DNA of 64,000 nucleotides from Streptomyces sp. NBC_01353 (GTDB lineage Bacteria; Actinomycetota; Actinomycetes; Streptomycetales; Streptomycetaceae): NCBI RefSeq assembly GCF_036237275.1, contig NZ_CP108352.1, positions 186,001 to 250,000 of the forward strand, read 5' to 3'. Shown piece by piece: positions 35,898 to 44,860 of this stretch (position 1 is its first letter; each line of letters starts with the position of its first letter). The notes under the pieces were generated by a model. It saw only the letters and a program-made list of their open reading frames with translations, ran no database searches and was not told where the DNA came from. The position numbers and the translations under genes were made by a program.

Positions 35898-36364
35898 GGA
35901 AGACCGTGCGCCTGTGCCCTCGCCCCATCCAGCCAAAGACGTCACCGAGCACGTCGGATATCGCCTCAAACGGGCTTCAGCCGCCCTGCGCAGCGCCATG
36001 GACGGCGCCCTGCGCGAACACGACCTCACCGTCCCGCAGTACTCCTGCCTGGAACTCCTCGACGAACAACCGGGCCTGTCCAACGCCGACCTCGCACGCG
36101 GCACCTTCGTCACCCGGCAGTCGGCAGTCGGCCAACGTCGTCCTGCGCGGACTCAAGGACGCAGGCCTCATCACCCGGCCTGCCACCACCGACCACGGCC
36201 GCGCCCTACCCGTCCACCTCACCCCCGCCGGACAGCAGCGCCTGCACGCGGCCCGCAGCGCCGTCTACGCCATCGAACAACGCATGATCAAAACCATCCC
36301 CGCCCGGCGCCTGGCCGCACTCCTCGCCGACCTCGACACCATGACCCAGGCCCTCGGCGAATGA
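35896..36364 (+). pseudogene. MarR family regulator inactivated by a 7-bp duplication
   Basis: From ATG 35896: GYRLKRASAALRSAMDGALR, DLTVPQYSCLELLDEQPGLS and NADLARGTFVTRQSA, a MarR winged helix. CAGTCGG is duplicated in tandem at 36118-36131, shifting the frame. The other frame continues QSANVVLRGLKDAGLITRP and ends TMTQALGE. Removing one copy restores a normal MarR of about 155 residues. The IS5 transposase frame overlaps its end on the reverse strand. Confidence 0.85.
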
Positions 36365-37214
36365 CTGCGGCAACCCCAAGCCACGGTCGGCCTCCCCGGT
36401 GGGCGAGTCTGCGGGTCATGAGGTTGATCATCGCGAGGTGGATCATTGCTTCGGAGCGGTGCGGGTGCGCTTCGTAGTCGCGGGCCAGGCGGCGGTGGTT
36501 CATCAGCCATCCCGGCGCTCTCTCGACGGTCCAGCGACGTGGCAGGACGGTAAATCCCCTGGTGGTGGGGCCGCGACGGATGATGTGTATGTCGATGCCG
36601 AGGGTGGCGGCGTGCTCGACGAGGTGCTGGCGGTAGCCGCCGTCGACCAAGGTCTTGCGGACGGTGGGGTGCTCGGCGGCGACCCGTTCGATCAGGATCT
36701 GGCCGGCGATCGAGTCCTGCACGCTCGCTGCGGTGACCACGACCGCCAGGAGGAGTCCGACGGTGTCGATGACGATGCTCCGCTTGCGGCCCACGATCTT
36801 CTTGCCCGCGTCGATGCCCTGCTCGCAGGCGGGGAAGTTGGCGGAGGTCTTGATGCTCTGCGAGTCGATGACGCACGCGGTCGGCTCCTCCTCCCGGCCT
36901 TCCTGCCTGCGGACTTGACGGCGGAGGAGGCTGTTGAGCAGGTCGAAGACACCTTCGGCCTGCCAGCGGGCGAAGTAGGCGTACACCGTGTTCCAGTGCG
37001 GGTAGTCGTGCGGGAGATATCGCCAGGGGATCCCGGTCCGGTTCACGTAGAGGAGCGCGTCGGGCAGGCTTCGCAGGTCGTGATCCGGGGGCCGGCCGAT
37101 GTCCAGACCGCGGCCGCGGCGCTCGGACCGCCACGCGGTCAGGACCGGCTCGACCAACTCCCCACAGGCATCGGACAGATCACTGGGGTATCGGCGACGT
37201 TCCGGCACCATCAC
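36288..37214 (-). CDS. IS5-type transposase, apparently complete
   Basis: 308 residues. N-terminal YPSDLSDACGELVEPVLTAW and WRYLPHDYPHWNTVYAYFARW; the catalytic Asp in ACVIDSQSIKTSANF, the second in TLVDGGYRQHLVEH and the Glu in TVERAPGWLMNHRRLARDYE. All DDE residues are in one frame. After MTRRLAHRGG the last 30-35 residues run antisense to marR, so the element boundary and native stop are probably near 36380-36400. Terminal repeats could not be fixed. It is the only transposase here that looks potentially active. Confidence 0.8.
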   Translation of the reverse strand: MMVPERRRYPSDLSDACGELVEPVLTAWRSERRGRGLDIGRPPDHDLRSLPDALLYVNRTGIPWRYLPHDYPHWNTVYAYFARWQAEGVFDLLNSLLRRQVRRQEGREEEPTACVIDSQSIKTSANFPACEQGIDAGKKIVGRKRSIVIDTVGLLLAVVVTAASVQDSIAGQILIERVAAEHPTVRKTLVDGGYRQHLVEHAATLGIDIHIIRRGPTTRGFTVLPRRWTVERAPGWLMNHRRLARDYEAHPHRSEAMIHLAMINLMTRRLAHRGGRPWLGVAAVIRRGPGSWCRGRRGVRPGAGRGWF

Positions 37215-37554
37215 GGGCTACCCGCCCACGGCCCGGCAGCCCGCGCGGGCACCGGCGCTCGAAGCAAACAGCGCACAGCTCGGCGTGTTGGGATGAAACA
37301 AGAGCAGCCAGATCAAGACGCCCCTGCCATCGCCACTCTGGCGTCACAGACCACATCAACCCCAGAGGATCCGTTCAACCCAAAGGCCATACCAGCGTGA
37401 ACCATGCAAAACCTGGGCTAAACGCCCGCTCGGATGCAGTTCTTGAACCTTCCCCTCCGGAGGTCAACCGACCGAGCATGGAGGCGTGGCCAAGCCGGGG
37501 CGTCATCTGCGTGGGCGGTGCTGTCCAGTGTGGACTCGGCTGACGTCGAGGTTC
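37215..37554. other. gene-free stretch
   Basis: About 340 bp between the IS5 transposase start and the phosphatase stop. No credible gene; the right end of the IS should lie in the first 50-100 bp but was not resolved. Confidence 0.4.
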
Positions 37555-38781
37555 TCAGTCAAGGACCGCGAGGTGGTCGGCGGCGCCGCCGCGCCACTCG
37601 ATCATGAAGAGGGTGGCGTCGTCGCTTGTGTGCCCGCCCCGTTCGCTCTTCAGCATCTGGGAGAGTCGGCGCAGATCCGCCCGCAACCCCTCTGACGGCT
37701 CCTCCCCCAGGCGGTTGACGGAGCGGATGAGGCGTTCCTCGCCGAACAGCTCCCCGCCGGTGTCTCGTTCCTCAATGATGCCGTCCGTGTAGCACAGCAC
37801 GCGGTCGCCTTGCTGGAGTGTGTGCTCTCTGATTCGGGGCTCCTCGCCGCCGAAGCCGACGGGCAGTGTCGTCGCGCTTTCCAGCTGCTGCACGACCCGG
37901 CCGTCGCGGATCAGCAGCGGCGCAGGGTGGCCTGCGTTGACCAGCGCCATCTCTCCGGTGGTGATGTTGATGTGCATCAACTGTGCCGTGACGAAGTGGT
38001 CGGGGCCGAACTGCCGGGAGATGGCATCGTCCATGAACGCGTACTTCTCGGCCAGGCTGATGAACAATCGCCGTGCGTGCCGGTAGGCGCCGATGGCCAC
38101 GGTCGCCATGGTGGCGGCGTCCAGGCCGTGGCCCATCGCGTCGATCACGGCCGCGTGCAGGATGGTGTCGTTGAGGGCGTAGTCGAAGCTGTCGCCGGCA
38201 ACGCGGTAGGCGGGCTCGAGGATGCCGGCCACGTCGAACTGCGGCACGGACATCGTCAAGGGCGGCAACAGGGTCCACTGGATCTCCGCGGACACACTCA
38301 TCGGCTCCCGGCGCCGAGCCTGGAAGAACTGGTCGGTGTAGGCGTTCTTGGTGACCAGCAGGTCGGCCACCAGGCATGAGAGCCGGCGCAGCAGCCGCCG
38401 GTCGTCCTCACGAACGGCGTCCAGGGTGAGGGCCATCACCCCCACCGTGTCGCTGCCGTCCAGCAGCGGCAGGTACATCCGGACACCGCGAGCCTGCGGC
38501 ACCTCAACGACCTCCCCGCGCAAGAAGGCCCGGCCTGCGGGTGAGTCCATCACCGATTCGGGCTGGCTGACGTGCAGCTTCCTGCCCGGAAGCGGCACCA
38601 GCAGCTCCTGCGCGTAGTCCTGGAGCAGGATGGAGACGTCACGACCTCCGATCCTGGCCACCTCCTCTGCGATCAGCGGGGCAATCAGCTGCGGCGGCAG
38701 ATGCCGCGCCCGCTCCAGCAGCAGGCCGAGCAGCCGCTCGCCGAAACCCTCCGACCGGTCCTCCGGGATCTCCTCGCCCAT
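37555..38781 (-). CDS. SpoIIE-type PP2C serine phosphatase with GAF-like sensor domain
   Basis: 408 residues from ATG 38781 (a longer in-frame start exists). Residues about 60-165 look like a GAF-type sensor (RGVRMYLPLLDGSDTVGVMAL). The C-terminal half is the PP2C/SpoIIE domain: FDVAGILEPAYRVAGDSFDYAL, AAVIDAMGHGLDAATMATVA, LVNAGHPAPLLIRDG and DRVLCYTDGIIEERD, ending with DDATLFMIEW. Metal-binding Asp residues are in place. In Streptomyces such phosphatases dephosphorylate anti-anti-sigma factors in stress sensing. No anti-sigma or STAS gene is adjacent. Confidence 0.92.
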   Translation of the reverse strand: MGEEIPEDRSEGFGERLLGLLLERARHLPPQLIAPLIAEEVARIGGRDVSILLQDYAQELLVPLPGRKLHVSQPESVMDSPAGRAFLRGEVVEVPQARGVRMYLPLLDGSDTVGVMALTLDAVREDDRRLLRRLSCLVADLLVTKNAYTDQFFQARRREPMSVSAEIQWTLLPPLTMSVPQFDVAGILEPAYRVAGDSFDYALNDTILHAAVIDAMGHGLDAATMATVAIGAYRHARRLFISLAEKYAFMDDAISRQFGPDHFVTAQLMHINITTGEMALVNAGHPAPLLIRDGRVVQQLESATTLPVGFGGEEPRIREHTLQQGDRVLCYTDGIIEERDTGGELFGEERLIRSVNRLGEEPSEGLRADLRRLSQMLKSERGGHTSDDATLFMIEWRGGAADHLAVLD

Positions 38782-38913
38782 GGCTCTGCCCGCCACTTCC
38801 TTCCTGCCCCGCCGTGGCCACCGTCTGCGCACAACGTGACCTGTGAGGCCCGTCCGAGCGCTCATTACGCCATGCGTGGCATGTCGGGGTGCCGGTGAAT
38901 GAGCTGTCCTATC

Positions 38914-39410
38914 CCCTGCGCGCCAGGCCCGTGTAGCCCACGACGGCGAGCGTCGTCATGGCCCAGCCCAGACCGGTGGCGATCCATGCCCCGCCTACGT
39001 AGAACCACCTTCAAGAGGCTGCTGATGCGCGGAGGCCCAGAGTCTCCGCCGCGCCTCCGGCACATCGACCCCTGGGGCTATCAGGGGGTGATAGCCCCAG
39101 GTAAGTGGCCTCTCGGCGGTGACGGGATATCACGGCGTGATAGGTGAGACCACCGCAAGCGCCACGTAGGCCATCGGTCGTGCGGACTGGGGCCGAGGAG
39201 GCGGGGGTTGTTGTTGCGGAAGCTGATGACTGCGGTGAAAACGGCCGTCACCGCCAGGGCACCGGCCCGCACCGACAAGGCCCCCGGCTGTCCCCAACCT
39301 GACCACAGCAGCGATGTTGTGGACGGTCACTGAATTCCCCAGCCAGAAGTCCGCGCGCGTCCCCAGGGGCATCCAGGAGCCGACTCCGCCGGCACCATCC
39401 GCCGATCTGG
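38914..39410 (-). pseudogene. decayed small membrane protein
   Basis: Reverse-strand pieces in different frames look like membrane helices: NIAAVVRLGTAGGLVGAG, GALAVTAVFTAVISF with RNNNPRLLGP, and at the end WFYVGGAWIATGLGWAMTTL then AVVGYTGLARRG and stop. Stops and frame changes separate them. Two palindromes are embedded. Family unknown. Confidence 0.35.
39072..39142. promoter_or_regulatory. pair of TATCA-N5-TGATA palindromes
   Basis: The first is a perfect 12-bp stem (39072-39083 with 39089-39100, loop GGGGG). The second, TATCA-CGGCG-TGATA, is at 39128-39142. Both share TATCA-N5-TGATA, with centres 49 bp apart. Tandem operators for one dimeric regulator are likely; the first could also act as a terminator. 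Confidence 0.6.
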
Positions 39411-39537
39411 GCGGCCTTCCTTGCGAAGAGTTTCCGCTGCCCGGCCTACATCTGGATCGACACATCGAGTCCGGCCGCCTTAACTGTTGCCACAGATTGG
39501 CGCTTTCACCCATCTATGCACCGAAAGGTCTGCTTGC

Positions 39538-40620
39538 ATGATCCGACGTTGGTTCACCGCCGCCCTAGGCGCGCTCCTGCTCCTCACACCTGGGTCATTC
39601 ACGGTTGCATCGGCCGCCGAGGCCCCGGCCCCTTTGCGGGTCATGACCCGCAACCTCTATCTGGGTGCCGACCTCGCGCCCGTTCTCGCCGCCGGTAACC
39701 CACAAGCGCTCGTCGCTGCGGTGACCGCGGTATATGCAAACGTCCAGGCGACGAACTTCCCCGAGCGCGCCAAGGCTCTGGCCGATGAGATCGCCGACAG
39801 CGACCCCCACCTCGTCGGCCTCCAGGAAGCCGCTCTGTGGCGCAGCCAAACCCCCGCCGACCCCTCCAGCCCCGCCGAGAACATCGAGTACGACTTCCTG
39901 AAGATCCTTCTCGACGAGCTCTCCGCCCGGGGCAAGCATTACGCGGCCGTGGCCACCGTGACCGTCGGCAGCGACTTCGAGGCACCGCGAATCATGCCCG
40001 GCGGCGGTCTGCAGGACATCCGCCTCACCGACCGCGACGTACTCCTGAAGCGCACCGACCTGCCCGCGCGCGCCTTCTCCGTGGCGAACGCGCAGGCGGC
40101 CCGGTTCCAGAGGCACGTGGAAGTCTGCATCCCGTCCGGCTGCCCGGAGGGGGCCCTCCGCATCCGGGTCGAGCGCGGCTGGGTCGCAGCCGACGCCACC
40201 GTGCGCGGCCACACCACCCGCGTAGTCAGTACCCATCTGGAGCCCGGCTCTCCCACCGTCCGAGAAGCGCAGGCCGACGAACTGCTCGCCGGACCGCTGA
40301 ACACCGCACACCCCGCCGTGTTGTTCGGCGACCTCAACTCGGCCCCCGGCACCCCGACCCACAACCGCCTCCTGGGCGCCGGCTTCACTGACGCCTGGAC
40401 CGCCACCCACCCCCGCGATCCCGGCTTCACCTGCTGCCAGGACGCCGACCTGCGCAACCCCACCTCCGAACTCACCCAGCGCATCGACTACGTGCTCTTC
40501 CGCGGACCCATCAGCGCACTGGCGAGCCAGCGGGTGGGCGACAACCAGGCCGACCGCACTCCGTCAGGCCTGTGGCCCTCCGACCATGCCGGGGTCAGGA
40601 GCGTGCTCCTGCTGCGGTGA
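39538..40620 (+). CDS. secreted endonuclease/exonuclease/phosphatase family enzyme
   Basis: 360 residues with a signal peptide (FTAALGALLLLTPGSFTVASA, cleaved near residue 28). Active-site motifs of the EEP fold are in order: MTRNLYLGADL (Asn), LVGLQEAALW (Glu), VVSTHLEPGS (His), VLFGDLNSAPGTP (Asp, Asn) and PSDHAGV (final Asp-His). Cys pairs (EVCIPSGC and FTCCQD) suit an extracellular protein. It may hydrolyse phosphodiesters such as nucleic acid or phospholipid head groups; sphingomyelinase-like enzymes share this layout. Confidence 0.88.
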   Translation: MIRRWFTAALGALLLLTPGSFTVASAAEAPAPLRVMTRNLYLGADLAPVLAAGNPQALVAAVTAVYANVQATNFPERAKALADEIADSDPHLVGLQEAALWRSQTPADPSSPAENIEYDFLKILLDELSARGKHYAAVATVTVGSDFEAPRIMPGGGLQDIRLTDRDVLLKRTDLPARAFSVANAQAARFQRHVEVCIPSGCPEGALRIRVERGWVAADATVRGHTTRVVSTHLEPGSPTVREAQADELLAGPLNTAHPAVLFGDLNSAPGTPTHNRLLGAGFTDAWTATHPRDPGFTCCQDADLRNPTSELTQRIDYVLFRGPISALASQRVGDNQADRTPSGLWPSDHAGVRSVLLLR

Positions 40621-40903
40621 GTGACACCCGCACAGGACCATGGCTTCATGAGGGGGTGCCCAGCACCCCCTCCAAACGGACGCACATTCGCCATGGGGAC
40701 CTCCACCTGGGGAATTACGTGACGCCCAAGACCCCGATTGTTGGCCTCGATCAGCGCGGCGGTCGGCCCCACGGTTGTCACCCAGTCTTCGGGGTGGGTG
40801 GGCAAGCACGGCATTCCTCCAGGGGTCAACAGATCCGCCTGGCCAACCACGATGATCAACAGGCGGCTCGTGACCTGGACCGCGGGAACCTCGCCGCCGA
40901 TTA
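40621..40903. other. gene-poor stretch
   Basis: A reverse frame from 40859 (IIVVGQADLLTPGG) looks partly protein-like but runs antisense into the EEP gene. No other gene is seen. Confidence 0.3.
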
Positions 40904-41008
40904 CCTAGGAGCTGTCCGGCCGATCATGGGCCTGCGATGGAACGTGCATGGTGTCGCCTAGGACCTGTTCGGCCGATCATGTGACTACCTCATGGCCGGG
41001 TCGTTGAG

Positions 41009-41400
41009 GTGGACTTGGGGCGGGGTGATCTCACGGATGCCGAGTGGGAACGGCAGCGGCCGTTCCTGCTGGTCAGCAACAGGCGTTGTGGCAGGTGGCG
41101 GGACCACCGGCAGGTGATCGACGGGATTCTGCACCGGGTGCGGACCGGGGTGCAGTGGCGTGAGCTGCCCGAACGGTTCGGTCCGTGGAAGACGGTCTAT
41201 GAACCACCGGTTGTGGTCGGCCGATGGGACCTGGGAGCGTCTGTTCCAGCAGGGCCAGGCCGCGGCCGACGCCGAGCGCGAGATCGACTGGGACGTTTCC
41301 GTCGACTCCGCCATCGTGCGCGCGCATCAGCACGCAGTCGGCGCTCGTACCGACCCACCGCCGGCCTCGCCTCGACTCAACAGGGCACCTGGCTGGGATC
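41009..41400 (+). pseudogene. IS5 family transposase 5' fragment
   Basis: GRGDLTDAEWERQRPFLLVS, HRVRTGVQWRELPERFGPW and, after a frame change near 41200, EIDWDVSVDSAIVRAHQH with the first Asp (Thr of the usual STIV replaced by Ala). Close copy of the transposase at 6359; everything after about 41390 is lost. Confidence 0.85.
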
Positions 41401-41485
41401 GTGCGGTATATCGCTGGCCAGGTCTCGGTGATCTCGTAGGCACGAGCGGTCAGCGAGGTCCACTTGTTGAGGGGCGTGAGTTTAA

Positions 41486-41878
41486 TCAGCTCCAGAACTC
41501 GTCGAGCTCGGTCTGATCTGTCCAGGTCTCCCAGCCCTCCACGATCTTTCCGTCCTGGATATGGAGGATCAGGGCGTAGTCCATGTCGAGCGTCTTGCCC
41601 TCGCGCGCTGCCGTCACGTGGAGCAGTGCGACCGTGTGGTTGTCGTTAGCCAGCACGTCGTGGATCACCGGCCGGTAGGTGCCACCAGAGCGCTCAAACT
41701 CCTGCCCGAACGATGCGAATGCGGCATCCCGGCCCACATGGTCTCCGGACTGGGGATGACGGCCCGGTGTGTGCCACACGACATCGGCGGAGAACACCCG
41801 CGCCAGCGCTTCCATGTCGCCTGAAGTGAAAGCCGAGTACGCCTTCCTGAACACAGCGATGTCGGGGTGCTCGGTCAT
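41486..41878 (-). CDS. SnoaL-like (nuclear transport factor 2 fold) protein
   Basis: 130 residues from ATG 41878 (GAAGGGCG upstream). The NTF2 fold is recognisable in VFRKAYSAFTSGDMEALARV, FSADVVWHTPGRHP, TYRPVIHDVLANDNHTVALLH and ALILHIQDGKIVEGWE. The family includes polyketide cyclases, isomerases and stand-alone proteins. No partner gene identifies a substrate. It lies inside IS5 ends. Confidence 0.88.
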   Translation of the reverse strand: MTEHPDIAVFRKAYSAFTSGDMEALARVFSADVVWHTPGRHPQSGDHVGRDAAFASFGQEFERSGGTYRPVIHDVLANDNHTVALLHVTAAREGKTLDMDYALILHIQDGKIVEGWETWTDQTELDEFWS

Positions 41879-42108
41879 GGTTCGCCCTTCTGGAACTCGG
41901 CCCCGGCGGGGCATCCCTTCTGATCCCACCACGGCTCTGCGCTCCTCACCCGCTGACGGCCGAGCACACCCTCGAATCTCGTGAACAAAGCCACGCCTCT
42001 CCCGCCAGGCGCGCGGGAGAGGCTTCGTGCGCCGCCGACGGCACCGCAACCGCCCCACCCTCGTCATCCGGCTCCGAACGTGATCGCCCGGACAACTTCG
42101 AGGTCGGT

Positions 42109-42411
42109 TCAGGCGGCGCCGCTGGCGTCCGGGGCGATGAAGCGCCGGTAGAGGGGGGCGAACGTCACCTGGGGCTCGGTCGTGATGCCCAGTTCCCCCT
42201 TGACCACGGGTGCGATCCTGTCGGCGATGAACCGCGTGAAGTGATCCTCCGTCTCCCAGACGTCGGCCACGTGGAAGCCGTCGTCGCCGAACCAGCCCAT
42301 GTGCATCACGAACCCCTCCGGAGCGTCGTCTTCCCAGCCCACCCGGGCACGCGCCGCGTCGTACGCCTCTGGCGTCAACCCGGGCCACACAAAGGTCATC
42401 ACGACTGCCAT
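42109..42411 (-). CDS. ABM-like small dimeric alpha/beta-barrel protein
   Basis: 100 residues from ATG 42411 with GAGGA upstream. VVMTFVWPGLTPEAYDAARA, HMGWFGDDGFHVADVWETED and FTRFIADRIAPVVKGELG fit the antibiotic-biosynthesis-monooxygenase-like ferredoxin fold. No catalytic residue is diagnostic. It may follow the SnoaL gene, but IS ends separate them. Confidence 0.75.
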   Translation of the reverse strand: MAVVMTFVWPGLTPEAYDAARARVGWEDDAPEGFVMHMGWFGDDGFHVADVWETEDHFTRFIADRIAPVVKGELGITTEPQVTFAPLYRRFIAPDASGAA

Positions 42412-42619
42412 GGGAATTCCTCTCAATGCATCGGTGCGCCGCAGCCTGTGCGGCACGGGCAGTACGACGCTAGGCGGGTCAGTCCGGCCGGGCACATCGA
42501 AGCAGCCATTCGGAGCTGGTCGCCTCGCGGCGGGGAGGGCTGCCGCGCCGCCATGCGGAGGTGTACGCCTCGAACTTCGTGCACCTCAAAGGCCCCCTCA
42601 CCTCACCAGTTGGCTCACT

Positions 42620-42739
42620 GTGTACTTCACCGACCGTGGCATCGAGGAGCTGGAGAAGCGGTGCGGCGAGGAGGAGGTCACCTTCGAGTGGCTCGTCGCG
42701 CAGCTGCGTACGTTGGTCGACCAGCCCGGGCTTCGTTGA
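42620..42739 (+). pseudogene. DUF6104 family fragment
   Basis: From GTG 42620 the sequence VYFTDRGIEELEKRCGEEEV and TFEWLVAQLRTLVD matches the N-terminal two thirds of DUF6104 (usually about 60 residues). It then ends abruptly with a foreign QPGLR. Truncated. Confidence 0.7.
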
Positions 42740-43021
42740 CCGCCAGGACGGGTCGCCCCCGAGAAGCACCGCGACCTCGCGACGACTTCTGCGAGACGAC
42801 GCGCGACTGGGGGGCGACGTTCATAGGCCACCCGAAGCAGGACACGGGACAGCCGCCAGTGCCCCGTGCTCAAACTGCGATGGCACCAACTGGTGTCGGT
42901 CAAAGATCGATGGCAATCACGCAAGGCCCGGTGGCACAGGACATCAGCGGACTCGTCGGGGCGGCGACATCTCCCCAGCATTCGAACGGGCATGTCATTT
43001 TAGCCGTGGCTGATACCCATT
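42740..43021. other. gene-free stretch
   Basis: No recognisable gene. An open forward frame to 43038 is low-complexity and lacks a start of its own. Confidence 0.35.
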
Positions 43022-43250
43022 CCCGAGTGACCGTCTGAACGCACAGCTCGCCCTGCACCAGGCCCGAGCCGAATTCTCCGCGCTGTGCCGGACCCTGCCG
43101 TGTTCCGTGGAGCCGATGCCCGGCCGGCCCGGCCCCGGCTACACCGAGGAGCAGATGCCCGAGCGGCTGGAGAAGCAGCACACTGTCGATAGCCAGCCGA
43201 CGCAGTCTCCCAGGTCTTCACCGGCCCCGAAGGCGCTGTCGGATCGGCGG
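43022..43250 (+). pseudogene. fragment of a Streptomyces hypothetical protein
   Basis: The frame reads SDRLNAQLALHQARAEFSAL, CRTLPCSVEPM and YTEEQMPERLEKQ, protein-like and reminiscent of short Streptomyces proteins with an ALHxARAEF opening. There is no usable start, and the end is degenerate. Confidence 0.35.
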
Positions 43251-43436
43251 CGGCGCCGATGACATCGTCGCGGTGGTGCGAGGTGCGGGCGGCGGGGCGT
43301 GCATGGACGTGGTGCTTGGAGCCGGCCAGTCCTCGGCCGACCGGTGACGGGCCTGCCTCCTGCCCCCTTTGGCGCTCTGACGTGGCTGGATTCGACGGCC
43401 ATGCTGCACCGCAGTTACTCCCTATGATTCACGTCC

Positions 43437-43847
43437 ATGAAAACCATGGGGAAGCGCGCTCTGCGCGCACTCGGCGTCACAGCCGCAGCGGCTGGACTGT
43501 TGGCGATCAATGCCTCAACGGCCAGTGCCCACAACGGGTGCTGGGGCTGGGACTGTGAATGGCACTGGTCCGGCAACACGGTCCAGGTCCAGAACAGCCA
43601 CAACAGCGACATTCAGTCATGGGTGTGGGTTAACGACGAATCCATCGACGGGAAGGCAGTCGTCGCACTGCTGGAGTTCAAGGACCGCGACAAGTACCCA
43701 TACGGGTATGGAACATGGGATAGCAACGGCGCCAACAACGACGGAAACGCAGACACGTTCGTCTCGGACGTACGCCGCTGGAAGCTCTGCGAAGGCGTCA
43801 GCGAGCGCGTCCAGTACTGCGAGAACGATTGGCACTACGCACCGTGA
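43437..43847 (+). CDS. secreted small protein
   Basis: 136 residues with a signal peptide (ALGVTAAAAGLLAINASTASA, cleaved near residue 31). The mature part is rich in Trp, Asn and Asp: HNGCWGWDCEWHWSGN, DIQSWVWVNDESIDG and four Cys (CWGWDC, WKLCEG, VQYCEN). Probable extracellular disulfide-bonded protein. ATG 43446 is an alternative start. Function unknown. Confidence 0.75.
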   Translation: MKTMGKRALRALGVTAAAAGLLAINASTASAHNGCWGWDCEWHWSGNTVQVQNSHNSDIQSWVWVNDESIDGKAVVALLEFKDRDKYPYGYGTWDSNGANNDGNADTFVSDVRRWKLCEGVSERVQYCENDWHYAP

Positions 43848-44148
43848 CACTATCCGTCACGTGCGTGTAGGTGTGGCGATACCGGCGGCTCCGGGTGCAC
43901 AACCCGCGGCCGCCCCGGGTTTTCACCGGCCCTGTCGCGTCATGCGGCGGGACCGGATCAGTGGTGGCCGCCGAGGGCGTCGGGTGCAGGACACAGAACT
44001 TCCTGCTGAGCGGGCTGGAGCGCTCAGAACGCACACGCGCTCTCAACGGCTCCGAGTCGACTTCCAGGGCGGCCATGTCGGTGCTGTGAATGGTGAGGAG
44101 GGGCAGCGGCCGTGGTGAGTCGGCCGGGCGGAACACTCTTGTGCCGGT
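43848..44148. other. gene-free stretch
   Basis: About 300 bp with no credible gene and no recognised repeat. Confidence 0.4.
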
Positions 44149-44760
44149 CTACAGTGCGCGAAGGGCGGCGACGCCCTTGCCGAGGATGACGGCGTGGTCG
44201 CCCGGGATCGGTTCGTACGCCGTGTTGTGGGGCATCAGCCACACTCGGCCGTCCTCGCGGCGCAGGCGCTTCACCGTGGCTTCCCCGTCCAGCGTGGCGG
44301 CGACGATGTCGCCGTGGTTCGCTGAATCGGCCTGCCTCACGGTGACGATGTCTCCGTCGCAGATGGCCGCGTCGATCATGCTGTCGCCGGCCGCCCTCAA
44401 CGCGAAGAGCCGGCCTTCGCCGACCAGCTGCCGCGGCGGGGAGAACACGTCCTCGACCGACTCCTCGGCAAGGATCGGGGCGCCGGCCGCGATCCGGCCG
44501 ACCAGAGTGACATCGGCCATGGCAGGGGTGGCCAGCGTCGACGCTTGAGGGTATCCCTCGGTCCAGCGGGTGCGGACGCGGTGGGCACGAGGCCGGTGCG
44601 GGTCGCGGTACAGGACCTGCTTGCGCTCGAGTGCCATCAGCTGATCGGCCACAGATGAAGTGCTCTTGAGATTGACCGCGGCGCCGATCTCCCGCATCGC
44701 GGCGGGTACCCCGGCCGGGAGACTTTCCGCTCGATGAACTTGATTTTACCGACCTGTGTG
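44149..44760 (-). pseudogene. LexA-like repressor (S24 peptidase) with N-terminal frameshift
   Basis: From ATG 44697: MREIGAAVNLKSTSSVADQL (recognition helix of the LexA winged helix), RDPHRPRAHRVR, then the self-cleavage site in GRIAAGAPILAEESVEDVF (Ala-Gly), catalytic Ser in LRAAGDSMIDAAICDGDIV and Lys in GEATVKRLRR. The first LexA helix is readable just upstream in another frame (KIKFIERKVSRPGYPP, 44701-44747), so a one-base change near 44700 separates them. The protein could start at the internal ATG but would lack helix 1. It looks like an accessory LexA paralogue. Confidence 0.65.
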
Positions 44761-44860
44761 GCGTTCGGATCGTCTTTGACCTGCGTCGAGGCGTCGCGTA
44801 GTCGTCCGGGACGTTGTCCATCGGCATCCCACTGTCAGACCCTCGCCTTATGTTCTCTCG

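Larger units (their letters stand above)
40904..42098. mobile_element. second IS5-family unit with two left ends and a distant right end
   Basis: Two left ends (CTAGGA-N2-TGT-N-CGGCCGATCATG) lie at 40904-40928 and 40957-40981, direct copies 53 bp apart. A related right end, GATCGCCCGGACAACTT, ends at 42098. Between them are a 5' transposase fragment and the intact SnoaL-like gene at 41486. The left ends match the IS5 unit at 6317. Confidence 0.5.

Noticed and set aside
36399-37400. Long forward frame over the IS5 transposase
   Set aside because: Antisense shadow; the reverse strand has all catalytic residues of the transposase.
40656-40859. Reverse frame IIVVGQADLLTPGGMPC
   Set aside because: Partly protein-like but no ribosome site, no family, and it runs on antisense to the EEP gene.
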